Shown here: positions 1 through 9,756 of the stretch, piece after piece | How positions within the stretch are numbered: position 1 is the stretch's first letter | Layout: the number at the start of each line of letters is the position of its first letter | From: Achromobacter pestifer | GTDB lineage: Bacteria > Pseudomonadota > Gammaproteobacteria > Burkholderiales > Burkholderiaceae_B | Assembly (NCBI RefSeq): GCF_902859625.1 | Contig: NZ_CADIJX010000004.1 | Coordinates: forward strand, 186,001 to 250,000 | Direction of reading: 5' to 3' | Length of the DNA stretch: 64,000 nucleotides | Translations under genes and position numbers: made by a program | Notes under the pieces: generated by a model | What the model was told of the DNA's origin: nothing | Seen by the model: only the letters and a program-made list of their open reading frames with translations | The model's database searches: none

Positions 1-96
1 CGCCGCGCCGGGGTCCAGCGTCACGCGCACCGGTTCCTGGTACACGCGCCGCAGATCCGACAGCGTCAAATGCCCGGGTTTCAAATGCAAATCCAT
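1..96 (-). CDS. hutH: Histidine ammonia-lyase, N-terminal fragment (cut by window edge)
   Basis: Only the first 32 codons are inside the window. The peptide begins MDLHLKPGHLTLSDLRRVYQ, which resembles the N-terminus of histidine ammonia-lyase, the enzyme that deaminates histidine to urocanate. The ATG at 96-94 is preceded by a good ribosome binding site (AGGAG, 5-6 bases upstream). It lies downstream of hutU and the NCS1 permease on the same strand, as expected for a hut operon. The catalytic MIO region lies outside the window, so the call rests on the N-terminus and context. Confidence 0.8.
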   Translation of the reverse strand, partial: MDLHLKPGHLTLSDLRRVYQEPVRVTLDPGAA

Positions 97-140
97 TCTG
101 GGTCTCCTGTGCCGGTTGCCGGCATCATGCAATGTCGTTG

Positions 141-1553
141 TCACGCCGGCCGTTGCGCCGGATCATGTAGGGGGAGCCGCGCGCCGCGACGCGCGAACAG
201 GTAATAGAGAATGCTGGGGACGATCAAGCCGATGATCCACGAGATATCCACCCCACCCAGGCGCTCTACCATCGGCCCGGTGTAGAGCTTGGTCGAGATG
301 AAAGGCATCTGCACCAACACGCCGAACGCATACACCAGGATGCCCGGCAGGTTCCAGCGGCCGTAGCGGCCGTCGGGGTCCGACAGCGCTGCCACGTCGT
401 AGCGGCCCCGGCTGACAAAGTAGTAGTCCACCAGGTTCACCGCGCTCCAGGGCACGAAGAACGCCAGCAAGAACAGAATGAACGACTTGAACGCATTCAA
501 GAAGGAATGCTGACCCACCAGCGCCACCGCGGTTGCCGCGGCCACGATCAGCACCACGGCCACGGCACGTTGCCGGTGCGTGATCTGGACCTGGCCACGA
601 AAGCCGCTGATGATCGTGGCGATGCACATGAAGCTGCCGTAGGAGTTCAAGGTGGAGATCGTGATCTTGCCGAATGCAACGCTGAAATACAGCAGCGCCG
701 CCATCGTGCCCGTGCCGCCCAGGCCCACGATGTAGGCGACTTCACGGCCCGAGAACTGACCCGCAGCCATGGCGGCGGCCAACACGCCCAGCACCATCGC
801 GATCTGCGCGCCCACCACCGACCCCAGCCCAACCGCCAGGAACGTCTTCACCGACGAGGTGGAGCTAGGCAGATATCGCGAATAGTCCGCCACATAGGGG
901 CCATATGCGATCTGCCACGAGGCCGCCAGCGATACCGCCAGCAGGAACGAACTCCAGCTGAAATGCCGGATTTGCAATAACTGAACCACGTCGCCCACCG
1001 CGATCACGCGGCTGAACAGGTAGACGAAGGCGATCACGCCAAGCACCGTGGCCACCCGCCCGATGATGTGGATCACCCGGTAGCCAAACAAGGTGGCGGC
1101 GATGATCACCGCCGCGAACATCAGGATGCCGACGGTATCGCTGACGCCAAACAACTGGCCCAGCGCCTGGCCCGACAGGACCGTGCCCGTGGCGGTGAAG
1201 CCCAGATACATCAGGCACACCAGCACGATGGGAATCGCCGCCCCATACACGCCGAACTGCACGCGGCTTGAGATCATCTGCGGCAAACCCAGCTTGGGCC
1301 CTTGCGCCGCGTGCAGCGCCATCACCCCGCCGCCAAGCACCTGTCCGATGAACAGGCCGATCAAGGACCAGAACACGTCACCGCCCAACACCACCGCCAG
1401 CGCACCGGTGACGATCGCGGTGATCTGTAGATTGGCGCCCATCCATAGCGTGAACTGGCTGTAGAGCTTGCCATGCCGTTCGGATTCGGGGATGAAATCA
1501 ATGGACCGCCGCTCGATCAGCGGTGCTGGCACTGCTTCACTATCCTGAGCCAT
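141..1553 (-). CDS. NCS1-family permease in the hut operon, candidate urocanate/histidine transporter
   Basis: This is an integral membrane protein of about 470 residues with around twelve hydrophobic segments. It resembles the NCS1 (nucleobase:cation symporter-1, cytosine/purine permease) family. It lies between hutU and hutH on the same strand, so its cargo is probably a histidine-pathway compound such as urocanate rather than a nucleobase; that is inference from context. A GTG start at 1607 is possible, but the ATG at 1553 (MAQDSEAV) has GAGG nine bases upstream and gives the hydrophilic N-terminus usual for the family. The gap to hutH is 44 bases, so the two are probably cotranscribed. 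Confidence 0.85.
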   Translation of the reverse strand: MAQDSEAVPAPLIERRSIDFIPESERHGKLYSQFTLWMGANLQITAIVTGALAVVLGGDVFWSLIGLFIGQVLGGGVMALHAAQGPKLGLPQMISSRVQFGVYGAAIPIVLVCLMYLGFTATGTVLSGQALGQLFGVSDTVGILMFAAVIIAATLFGYRVIHIIGRVATVLGVIAFVYLFSRVIAVGDVVQLLQIRHFSWSSFLLAVSLAASWQIAYGPYVADYSRYLPSSTSSVKTFLAVGLGSVVGAQIAMVLGVLAAAMAAGQFSGREVAYIVGLGGTGTMAALLYFSVAFGKITISTLNSYGSFMCIATIISGFRGQVQITHRQRAVAVVLIVAAATAVALVGQHSFLNAFKSFILFLLAFFVPWSAVNLVDYYFVSRGRYDVAALSDPDGRYGRWNLPGILVYAFGVLVQMPFISTKLYTGPMVERLGGVDISWIIGLIVPSILYYLFARRGARLPLHDPAQRPA

Positions 1554-1625
1554 CGCTTTGCCTCGTGGAGGACGTAGGGGACCTGCCTTTCGGGTTGTGG
1601 TCCCCACGCGGGGTTATGGTTGCAC

Positions 1626-1643
1626 GCCTGCCGAATGGCGGGC
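1626..1643 (-). other. Short hairpin directly after the hutU stop codon
   Basis: Arms GCCTGCC (1626-1632) and GGCGGGC (1637-1643) pair over seven positions with one G-U pair and a four-base loop, immediately downstream of the hutU TAA (1644-1646). No T-tract follows on the minus strand. It is better read as a processing or mRNA-stabilising hairpin inside the operon than as a terminator. Confidence 0.35.
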
Positions 1644-3323
1644 TTAACGCTTGCCGGTCACCATGGGCAGATTCAGCCCCTGTTCCTTCGCGCATTCGAT
1701 CGCGATGTCGTAGCCGGCGTCCGCATGCCGCATGACGCCCGTGCCCGGATCGTTGGTCAGGACGCGGGCGATCCGCTCGGCGGCGTCGTCCGTGCCGTCA
1801 CACACGATGACCATGCCGGAATGCTGCGAGAAGCCCATGCCCACGCCGCCGCCGTGATGCAGCGATACCCACGTCGCGCCGCTGGCGGTATTCAGCAAGG
1901 CGTTCAACAGCGGCCAATCGGACACGGCGTCAGAGCCGTCTCGCATGGATTCGGTTTCGCGGTTGGGACTGGCGACCGATCCGGAATCCAGGTGATCGCG
2001 GCCGATGACGATGGGCGCCGACAGTTCGCCGGAACGAACCATTTCGTTGAACGCCAGGCCCAGCTTGGCGCGCTGGCCCAAGCCCACCCAGCAGATGCGG
2101 GCAGGCAGACCCTGGAAGTTGATGCGTTCGCGCGCCATACTCAACCAATGGTGCAGGTGCGCGTCATCGGGAATCAGTTCCTTGACCTTGGCGTCAGTCT
2201 TGTAGATGTCTTGCGGATCACCCGACAGCGCGGCCCAGCGGAACGGCCCCACGCCACGGCAGAACAGCGGCCGGATGTACGCGGGCACGAAGCCGGGAAA
2301 GTCGAAGGCATCCGCCACGCCTTCTTCCTTGGCCATCTGACGGATGTTGTTGCCGTAGTCGAAGGTGGGAATTCCCTGACGCTGGAAGTCCAGCATGGCT
2401 TGCACATGCACGGCCATTGATTGCTTGGCGGCCTTGATGACAGCTGCCGGCTCGCGCTTGGCGCGTGCGCGGTAGTCCTGCCAGGTCCAGCCCAGCGGCA
2501 GATAGCCGTTCAGCGGATCGTGCGCGCTGGTCTGGTCGGTGACCATGTCGGGGCGCACGCCACGGCGCACCAATTCAGGCAGGATCTCGGCGGCATTGGC
2601 GCACAAGGCGATGGAGACGGCGCGGCCTTCCTTCGTGTATTTGGCGATGCGCGCCAGCGCGTCGTCCAGGTTGTCGGCCTGTTCGTCCACGTAGCGGGTG
2701 CGCAGGCGGAAGTCGATGCTGGTCTGCTGGCATTCGATGTTCAGCGAGCAGGCGCCGGCCAGCGTGGCGGCCAGCGGTTGCGCACCGCCCATGCCGCCCA
2801 GGCCCGCGGTAAGCACCCAGCGTCCCGCAAGATTGCCGCCGTAATGTTGGCGGCCAGCTTCGACGAAGGTTTCGTAGGTGCCCTGCACGATGCCCTGGCT
2901 GCCGATGTAGATCCAGCTACCGGCGGTCATCTGGCCATACATGGCCAGGCCCTTGGCGTCCAGTTCGTTGAAGTGTTCCCAGGTGGCCCAGTGCGGCACC
3001 AGGTTCGAGTTGGCGATCAGCACGCGCGGTGCGTTGGCATGCGTCTTGAACACGCCCACCGGCTTGCCCGATTGCACCAGCAGCGTTTCGTCGTCGTTCA
3101 ATTCCTTGAGCGACTCGACGATCTTGTCATAGCAGTCCCAGTCGCGAGCGGCACGGCCGATGCCGCCGTACACCACCAATTCCTTGGGGTTCTCGGCGAC
3201 GTCCGGGTCCAGGTTGTTCATCAGCATGCGCAAGGGGGCTTCGGTCAGCCAGCTCTTGGCCGTCAGTTGATTGCCGCGCGGAGCGCGGATGACGACATCG
3301 CGGTATCGGTTCGATTGGTCCAA
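1644..3323 (-). CDS. hutU: Urocanate hydratase
   Basis: The 559-residue protein matches urocanase, which hydrates urocanate to 4-imidazolone-5-propionate using tightly bound NAD+. Visible family landmarks include the [15 protein letters not shown] segment near the N-terminus, [18 protein letters not shown] (NAD-binding region), [15 protein letters not shown] and the C-terminal [16 protein letters not shown] segment. The length is normal for the family. The start appears to be TTG at 3323, with AAGGAG six bases upstream; no ATG fits near the conserved N-terminus. The upstream promoter overlaps a HutC-type palindrome, which suggests induction by urocanate. The gene opens the hutU-permease-hutH transcription unit. 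Confidence 0.96.
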   Translation of the reverse strand: MDQSNRYRDVVIRAPRGNQLTAKSWLTEAPLRMLMNNLDPDVAENPKELVVYGGIGRAARDWDCYDKIVESLKELNDDETLLVQSGKPVGVFKTHANAPRVLIANSNLVPHWATWEHFNELDAKGLAMYGQMTAGSWIYIGSQGIVQGTYETFVEAGRQHYGGNLAGRWVLTAGLGGMGGAQPLAATLAGACSLNIECQQTSIDFRLRTRYVDEQADNLDDALARIAKYTKEGRAVSIALCANAAEILPELVRRGVRPDMVTDQTSAHDPLNGYLPLGWTWQDYRARAKREPAAVIKAAKQSMAVHVQAMLDFQRQGIPTFDYGNNIRQMAKEEGVADAFDFPGFVPAYIRPLFCRGVGPFRWAALSGDPQDIYKTDAKVKELIPDDAHLHHWLSMARERINFQGLPARICWVGLGQRAKLGLAFNEMVRSGELSAPIVIGRDHLDSGSVASPNRETESMRDGSDAVSDWPLLNALLNTASGATWVSLHHGGGVGMGFSQHSGMVIVCDGTDDAAERIARVLTNDPGTGVMRHADAGYDIAIECAKEQGLNLPMVTGKR

Positions 3324-3380
3324 GAGACTCTCCTTGATCAGTTCAGCTGCGCGCCCATCGCATGCGCGCCGGTTGCCTGA

Positions 3381-3411
3381 ATCATAGGATGCCTATGCTT
3401 GTATATACAAG
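3381..3411 (-). promoter_or_regulatory. Predicted hutU promoter with overlapping HutC operator
   Basis: A perfect 14-bp palindrome, CTTGTATATACAAG, lies at 3398-3411 and matches the TGTA-N2-TACA core known for HutC sites. On the minus strand a -35-like TTGTAT (3410-3405) sits inside the palindrome. An 18-base spacer separates it from a -10-like TATGAT (3386-3381). Repressor bound here would block the -35 element. The site is 58 bases or more upstream of the hutU TTG. Confidence 0.75.
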
Positions 3412-3496
3412 ATGATAAGACCGATATTTGGATCAGGGATTTCCCGTATGCGCCACACATCAAAAAAGAAGCCGCTCAAGGCGGCCATGGGAAGAA

Positions 3497-4099
3497 TCAA
3501 GCGGTGCGCGGCACCAGTTCGATCACGCAAGCATCCAAGGGATCCGGACTGTCCAGGCGATACTCGGCCAGGCCCTCCGGCGCCTCGATATGCAGGCAGT
3601 CGTAGCGCGCAGGCAGCGCGTGCGCCGCACCATTCACGCGCACCGACAGCGTCTGGCCCGCATTCAGCACCAGCACCGTCTGCGCGGCGCTATGAAAGGT
3701 CCAGGGACCCGTTCCCCCCACCCATTGCAGGCGGGCGTGATAGCGGGCGGGTGCGTAGATCAGGTTGAAATCGCGGATCGGGCCGCCCGGCAGGCGGCAG
3801 TGCACCTGCGCGTCCCCCGAAAATGCGTAGGCCTGACGCGACGTCAGCGGTGGGTGGTCGCGCCCATCCACGGTCAGCTGGATGCCCTGGCCTTCCAGCA
3901 CGCTGATGATGCGCTGATACCCCGTGAAGGCCGAAAACCCGCCGTCCTGCGCCACGTCGGCGATGGACAAGCGCCAGTCGAAGACGGCCGTGCCGCTGGC
4001 GGGATGGCACGCCACTTCCTGCGTGGTGCCGCCGCCGTTGCGCCACGGCATGCGCGGATAGTCGGCAGCACGATAGAGGCGGACTTCGGGTGCCGTCAT
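3497..4099 (-). CDS. hutD: HutD family protein
   Basis: This 200-residue cupin-like protein matches HutD, a conserved accessory protein of hut operons proposed to limit pathway overactivity; it has no known catalytic reaction. Family features include YPRMPWRNGGGTTQEVA near the N-terminus and FDWRLSIADV in the middle. The ATG at 4099 overlaps the hutC TGA by four bases (ATGA), indicating translational coupling. An open frame extends further upstream to 4237 but lies inside hutC, so the shorter start is preferred. Confidence 0.92.
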   Translation of the reverse strand: MTAPEVRLYRAADYPRMPWRNGGGTTQEVACHPASGTAVFDWRLSIADVAQDGGFSAFTGYQRIISVLEGQGIQLTVDGRDHPPLTSRQAYAFSGDAQVHCRLPGGPIRDFNLIYAPARYHARLQWVGGTGPWTFHSAAQTVLVLNAGQTLSVRVNGAAHALPARYDCLHIEAPEGLAEYRLDSPDPLDACVIELVPRTA

Positions 4100-4839
4100 G
4101 ATGTGAACTTGCCTTCCAGACGATGCCGCGACCCGGGATGAATCAACCGCGCCAAGGTAACGGCACGGTCGCCGGACCAGGTGCGGCGGCTGATCAGCAG
4201 ACAGGGTTCTTCGCGGTCGATCTGTAGCAGCTGGCATTCGCGCGGCTTGGCAAGAATGGCTTCGACGACGTGCTCGCCTTCGCTCAACGGCGCCACGCGC
4301 GTCAGGTATTCATAGGGGGTGTGTTGCGTGAAGTCCTGCTTCAGATAGTCCGGCGCCAGGCTCACATTCACATAGCGGTCTTCCAGCTGGATCGGCACGT
4401 CGTCCTCGTAGTGGACGATGACCGAGTGATAGACCGGTTGCCCCGCGCGGATCTCCAGCGCCTGCGCCTGCTCGGCGCCGGCGGGCTCTTCGGCCAAACG
4501 CACCACGCGGCTATGGTGGCGGTGGTTGCGCGCCGCGATTTCATCAGCGATATTGTTGACGGCGAACAGCGCCGAGCGCGCCTTGGGCTGGGCCACGAAC
4601 GTGCCTACGCCCTGCATGCGCACCAGCAGCCCTTCCGATGTCAGTTCACGCAGCGCGCGGTTGATCGTCATGCGGCTGAACCCGAGCTCTTCGACCAGTT
4701 CGCTTTCCGAGGGCACCCGGTAATGCGCCGGCCACGCGCCGCTGCGGATCTGCTGCGCGATCATCTGTTTGACCTGCGCGTAAAGCGGGGCGGGCAGGGC
4801 ATTGGCCGGGACGGGCAATCTGGGAGGGGAAGAAGCCAC
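4096..4839 (-). CDS. hutC: GntR-family histidine utilisation repressor HutC
   Basis: The protein has an N-terminal GntR winged helix (about residues 14-80, containing VPSESELVEELGFSRMTINR) and a C-terminal UTRA ligand-binding domain (YLTRVAPLSEGEHVVEA, CLLISRRTW). HutC binds DNA and is released by urocanate. The GTG at 4839 has AGGA six bases upstream and is preferred to an upstream TTG at 4878; it gives 247 residues. It is cotranscribed with hutD. Likely targets are the palindrome at 3398-3411 and possibly its own promoter. Confidence 0.93.
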   Translation of the reverse strand: MASSPPRLPVPANALPAPLYAQVKQMIAQQIRSGAWPAHYRVPSESELVEELGFSRMTINRALRELTSEGLLVRMQGVGTFVAQPKARSALFAVNNIADEIAARNHRHHSRVVRLAEEPAGAEQAQALEIRAGQPVYHSVIVHYEDDVPIQLEDRYVNVSLAPDYLKQDFTQHTPYEYLTRVAPLSEGEHVVEAILAKPRECQLLQIDREEPCLLISRRTWSGDRAVTLARLIHPGSRHRLEGKFTS

Positions 4840-4887
4840 GAAGAATCCTGTTGTGCGCCGCAAGGCGGTGGAAGGCAATCAGAATGA

Positions 4888-4910
4888 AGTATAGACAGGT
4901 ACAGATGTCT
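4888..4910 (-). promoter_or_regulatory. Possible hutC promoter element and operator
   Basis: An inverted repeat AGACA (4893-4897), eight bases, TGTCT (4906-4910) touches a minus-strand TATACT (4893-4888) that could be the hutC -10. The position suits autoregulation, but the sequence differs from the TGTA-N2-TACA palindrome before hutU, so assignment to HutC is tentative. Confidence 0.4.
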
Positions 4911-4929
4911 TTCGCAGCACAAGACCGCA

Positions 4930-4971
4930 TTGGACGAACGCCGTCAGATTTTCTATACTCCCCCCCTGTAT
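4930..4971 (+). promoter_or_regulatory. frmRA promoter with FrmR-type operator
   Basis: A TTGGAC (4930-4935), an 18-base spacer and TATACT (4954-4959) form a good sigma-70-like promoter. The -10 is part of TATACTCCCCCCCTGTA (4954-4971), an AT-flanked seven-C tract of the kind bound by the FrmR/CsoR/RcnR family. FrmR bound here would cover the -10, giving autorepression released by formaldehyde. Confidence 0.7.
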
Positions 4972-4987
4972 CGTTTCGGAGTCCGCC

Positions 4988-5278
4988 ATGCCGCACTCGC
5001 CGGAAGAGAAAAAGCGCGTTGTCACCCGCCTGCGCCGTATCCAGGGCCAAGCGCTAGCATTGGAACGCGCGGTAAACGTGGGTACCGAGTGCGGTGCGCT
5101 GTTGCAGCAACTGGCTGCCCTGCGCGGCGCCGCCACCGGCCTGATGGCCGAGGTGCTTGAAAGCCATCTCCGGGAAACGTTCCTGCAATCCGCCCAGGGC
5201 AGCCCGCCAGACGCTGGAATCGACACGGCAGCCGAAGTCGATCAGCTGATGCGCATCGTCCGTTCCTATTTGAAGTAA
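4988..5278 (+). CDS. frmR: Formaldehyde-responsive repressor FrmR
   Basis: This 96-residue all-helical DUF156 (CsoR/RcnR/FrmR) protein closely resembles E. coli FrmR. The formaldehyde-sensing residues are all present: Pro2, Cys35 (in TECGALLQQ) and His60 (in LESHLRETF). In E. coli FrmR, formaldehyde cross-links Pro2 of one subunit to Cys35 of another and releases the DNA. The gene is 27 bases upstream of frmA and both follow a C-tract operator, so it probably represses its own operon. The conserved MPHSPEEKK start leaves little doubt about the initiation codon. Confidence 0.95.
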   Translation: MPHSPEEKKRVVTRLRRIQGQALALERAVNVGTECGALLQQLAALRGAATGLMAEVLESHLRETFLQSAQGSPPDAGIDTAAEVDQLMRIVRSYLK

Positions 5279-6415
<1,137 letters not shown>

Positions 6416-6435
6416 GTCCGTTTCCCGCAGTATCC

Positions 6436-6471
6436 AGCGGGTCCGGCGCAGCATGCGCCGGACCCGCTTTT
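6436..6471 (+). terminator. Rho-independent terminator of frmRA
   Basis: A perfect 15-bp GC-rich stem (arms 6436-6450 and 6454-6468) with a three-base GCA loop is followed by a short T run (6468-6471). It lies 21 bases after the frmA stop codon and separates the operon from the following nucleotidase gene. Confidence 0.9.
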
Positions 6472-6580
6472 CATGACATGGACAAGACAGCGCCGCGCGC
6501 TTTCATGACACCACTGTCATTCATCTTCACGTCATCTTCCGCCGCAACCATTCGCCTTCGCATAACGAGGGATCACACGA

Positions 6581-8518
6581 ATGATTACGTGGAAGAGGAA
6601 TGCGGGCGCGGCGATGCTGAGCGCCCTGTTGCTGGCCGGTTGCGGCGGCAACGACGACGATGACGATGCGTCCAACAATCCAGCGCCGGAACAGCCCGCG
6701 CCAGAGCAACCCGCGGCCAGCCGGCCGATGGAACTGACGATCCTGCACATCAACGATCATCACTCCAATCTGGACAGCAAGAAAAAAGACCTGAAACTCA
6801 AGAACGCCGCCGGCACATCAGTGGCGGTGAACGTGGACGTTGGCGGTTTCCCGCGCGTGACCGGCGCCTTCAGCGCGTTGTCGGCGCAGTCGGCCAACGT
6901 GCTGAAACTGCACGCGGGCGATGCCAACACCGGCACGCTGTACTTCAACCGCGCTGGCGAAGCCGGCGAGGCTGACGCGGCCATGATGAACACGGTTTGC
7001 TTTGACGCGATGACGCTCGGCAACCATGAATTCGACAAGGGCGACAGCGGCCTGAAGCGCTTCATCGACCTGCTGCATGCCGGCACGTGCCAAACACCCT
7101 TGCTCAGCGCAAACGTCACCTTTGCCGCCGCCTCGGCGTTGAACCCGTCGCGCGCACCCGGCCTGGTCAAGCCTTCCATCGTGCTGCAACGCGACGGGCA
7201 GCCCATCGGCATCGTCGGCCTGACGATCGCCAACAAGACGCAACAATCCTCCAGCCCCGACGCCGGTACGCTGTTCTCCGACGAGACGTCCGCCGCGCAG
7301 GCGCAGATCGACGAACTGCGCGCCAAGGGCGTGAACAAGATCGTCGTCATGAGTCATATCGGCTATGACTACGACAAGCAGATCATCCCCAACCTGAGCG
7401 GCGTTGACGTGGTGGTGGGAGGGGATTCCCACACGCTGCTGGGCCCGGATTCGATGGTCGCCTATGGTGTGGGATCGCCGGCCGGCGCCTACCCGACCGT
7501 GCTCCAGAACAAGGAAGGCAAGCGCGTGTGCCTGGTGCAGGCCTGGGAATATTCGCAGGTGGTGGGCGAGCTCAAGGTCAGCTTTGACGCCAATGGCGAT
7601 GTGACGGCCTGCGCCGGTACGCCGCACGTGCTGATGGGCGATTCGTTCACGGTGGCCGGTGCCGCTCCCGCGCCTGCGGACAAGGCCGCCATCCTGGCCG
7701 ATGTGGCCGCCAGCGGTTTCCTGCGCATTCAGCAACCCGACGCCCAAGCCACGACGGTGCTGCAACCCTTCAAGGCCCGCGTCGACACCTTCAGCGCCAG
7801 CCAGGTTGCGTCGGTGCCGCAAGAGCTTTGCTCGCGCCGCGTGCCCGGCGGCCCCGGCTCACGCGATTACAGCCGCTCCAGCGCGGCTTGCAACACGCTG
7901 GGCAGCGTCAGCCTGCGCGGCGGCGACATCCAGCAACTGGTGGCGCAAGCCTATCTGGACGTGGCCAACGCCAGCTATGGCGGCGCGGACATCTCGCTGC
8001 AAAGCGGCGGCGGCGTGCGCGTGCCCTTGCTGGGCAACGTCACGGCGGCCAATGTGATCGAGGTGGTTCCGTTCGGCAACATGCTCTGGCGCCTGGAAAT
8101 CACGGGCGCCGAAGTCAAGAGCATGCTGGAAGACGGCATGCAGGCGGTCTACGGCCCGGGGGGTTCCACGGGTCCGTACCCCTACGCCGGCGGATTGCGC
8201 TGGGACGTCAATGCCGCGCAAGCCCAAGGCAACCGCGTGACGAACATAGAAGTGCGGGACGCCACCAGCGGCAATTGGCTGCCGCTGGACGCCGCGCGCA
8301 CGTACAAGCTGTTCGTCCTGAGCTTCAACGCCACCGGCGGCGACGGCTACAAGACCTTGGCCAACGTGCCGGCCGCGCGTCGGCAGGATATCGGCGTGCT
8401 GGATGCGGACGTGCTGCAAGCCTACATCGACAAGCAGGCCAAGGACGCGGTCTCCGGCCTGCCGGTGTTGAACCTGCTGCCCGTCAGCCTGTACAGCACC
8501 AAGACCTACAGCGAGTGA
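6581..8518 (+). CDS. Bifunctional metallophosphatase / 5'-nucleotidase lipoprotein (UshA-like)
   Basis: The 645-residue protein starts with a lipoprotein signal ending in LLLAGC (lipidated Cys21), then an acidic, Pro-rich linker (NDDDDD, PAPEQPAPEQ). The metallophosphatase domain shows ILHINDHHSNLD, TLGNHEFDKG and VVVGGDSHTLLG, covering the metal ligands. The C-terminal 5'-nucleotidase domain follows from about residue 390, with LQSGGGVRV and NATGGDGYK for substrate recognition. It probably releases phosphate from nucleotides or NAD-type dinucleotides at the envelope. Gly at +2 after the lipid Cys fits an outer-membrane location. A GAGGG ribosome site precedes the ATG. It is monocistronic, between two terminators. 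Confidence 0.9.
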   Translation: MITWKRNAGAAMLSALLLAGCGGNDDDDDASNNPAPEQPAPEQPAASRPMELTILHINDHHSNLDSKKKDLKLKNAAGTSVAVNVDVGGFPRVTGAFSALSAQSANVLKLHAGDANTGTLYFNRAGEAGEADAAMMNTVCFDAMTLGNHEFDKGDSGLKRFIDLLHAGTCQTPLLSANVTFAAASALNPSRAPGLVKPSIVLQRDGQPIGIVGLTIANKTQQSSSPDAGTLFSDETSAAQAQIDELRAKGVNKIVVMSHIGYDYDKQIIPNLSGVDVVVGGDSHTLLGPDSMVAYGVGSPAGAYPTVLQNKEGKRVCLVQAWEYSQVVGELKVSFDANGDVTACAGTPHVLMGDSFTVAGAAPAPADKAAILADVAASGFLRIQQPDAQATTVLQPFKARVDTFSASQVASVPQELCSRRVPGGPGSRDYSRSSAACNTLGSVSLRGGDIQQLVAQAYLDVANASYGGADISLQSGGGVRVPLLGNVTAANVIEVVPFGNMLWRLEITGAEVKSMLEDGMQAVYGPGGSTGPYPYAGGLRWDVNAAQAQGNRVTNIEVRDATSGNWLPLDAARTYKLFVLSFNATGGDGYKTLANVPAARRQDIGVLDADVLQAYIDKQAKDAVSGLPVLNLLPVSLYSTKTYSE

Positions 8519-8526
8519 ACGAAGCG

Positions 8527-8556
8527 ACCCTGCCGCGCTTTGGCGGCAGGGTCTTT
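8527..8556 (+). terminator. Rho-independent terminator after the 5'-nucleotidase gene
   Basis: Perfect 10-bp arms ACCCTGCCGC (8527-8536) and GCGGCAGGGT (8543-8552) with a six-base loop are followed by CTTTATT. It starts eight bases after the stop codon. Confidence 0.88.
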
Positions 8557-8610
8557 ATTGCATGAACAGGACGGCCCTGGGGCGGGCGCGATGGCGATGG
8601 CACCGGCGGA

Positions 8611-9756
8611 TCAGGACGTCAGTCTCCACTGCCTGCCAGGCCCAATGCGACCTTCCAGGTAGACCTGTTCCGTCTGGCCGACGAACTGCGCCAGCGAAAA
8701 CTCCCGCAGCGCGGTATGGCGCGCTTCCGCACCCATCTGCGCCACGACGCTGCGGTTCTTCAGCATATCGGATACCGCCTTCAGCACGCCGCTCACCGAG
8801 CCGGGCGGCACCACCCAGCCATCCCGGCCGTCGGTGACGTTCTCGGTCAAGCCGCCCATCTTGCTGACGATGACCGGCTTGCCCGCCGCCATCATCTCGC
8901 GGCACGCAAACGAGATCGTCTCCAGGCGCGACGACAGCACGAAGCCCACGTCCAGGGCGGCCAGGAACGGGCGGACGTCTTCCAGCAAGCCGGTAAACAC
9001 CACTTGATCCGTCATGCCAAGATCTTCCACCCGCTGGCGTTGCGCGTCATCGGGCTCCTTGCCAGCGATCAAGATCACGACCTGATCGCGCTGATGGTCA
9101 GGAAGCAAAGAAACGGCGGTCACCATGTCCAGCCAGTTCTTGTAGCTGGCGGTACCCGCGTTGCTACCAATCACAAACCGCCCTCGCAGGCCTTCAGGCA
9201 GCAGGGTGGCGCGCGCCGCGCGCCCGTCCTGGATGCCGGCGGGCCGATATTGCAAGGTATCGACGCCGTTATGCACCACCCGCAGGTCTTCATCGCGAAA
9301 CACGGAATCCTTCATGCGCCGGAAGGTATGGCCGCAAACGCAGATGACGCGGTTCGTGCCCCATTTGGCGCGCATGCGCACGCCCAGGCTATTGGCGCTG
9401 CGGTCGGTGTGCTGGGTGTAGACGATGAACGGGCGCTTGGCGCCCATGCCCAGCGTGGCCAACATGCACAAGCGATGATCGGCGGACCCGTTCACATGGA
9501 TCACGTCGAAATGCTCCCTGCGCAACAGCGCACGCAGGCGGCGCAATGCGCCCAGCTGCTGAAACGGGCGGCCCTTGAATTCCAGGTCGATCGAATGCAC
9601 GCCGGGCAAGGCATCCGCCTCGGCCAGCAAGCGGCTGCCGCGCGGCGCGGCGACCGTGATCTGGGCACGTTGACGCAGCATGCGCGCCAACGACATGACA
9701 TAGGTGGTGTGGCCACCGCCGTCGCCCTGATGAAAGTTGGTGTAGAGAATCTTCAT
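8611..9756 (-). CDS. Glycosyltransferase family 4 protein
   Basis: This 381-residue GT-B enzyme probably adds a sugar to a surface glycan such as LPS core. The N-terminal half begins MKILYTNFHQGDGGGHTTYV, a Gly-rich acceptor-domain start typical of GT4. The C-terminal half carries LSSRLETISFACREMMAAGKPVIVSKMGGL, matching the GT4 EX7E nucleotide-sugar region. Its ATG overlaps the stop of the upstream gene (ATGA at 9756-9753), so the two are translationally coupled. The donor and acceptor cannot be read from the sequence. No transmembrane segment is evident, so it is likely a peripheral cytoplasmic enzyme. Confidence 0.9.
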   Translation of the reverse strand: MKILYTNFHQGDGGGHTTYVMSLARMLRQRAQITVAAPRGSRLLAEADALPGVHSIDLEFKGRPFQQLGALRRLRALLRREHFDVIHVNGSADHRLCMLATLGMGAKRPFIVYTQHTDRSANSLGVRMRAKWGTNRVICVCGHTFRRMKDSVFRDEDLRVVHNGVDTLQYRPAGIQDGRAARATLLPEGLRGRFVIGSNAGTASYKNWLDMVTAVSLLPDHQRDQVVILIAGKEPDDAQRQRVEDLGMTDQVVFTGLLEDVRPFLAALDVGFVLSSRLETISFACREMMAAGKPVIVSKMGGLTENVTDGRDGWVVPPGSVSGVLKAVSDMLKNRSVVAQMGAEARHTALREFSLAQFVGQTEQVYLEGRIGPGRQWRLTS

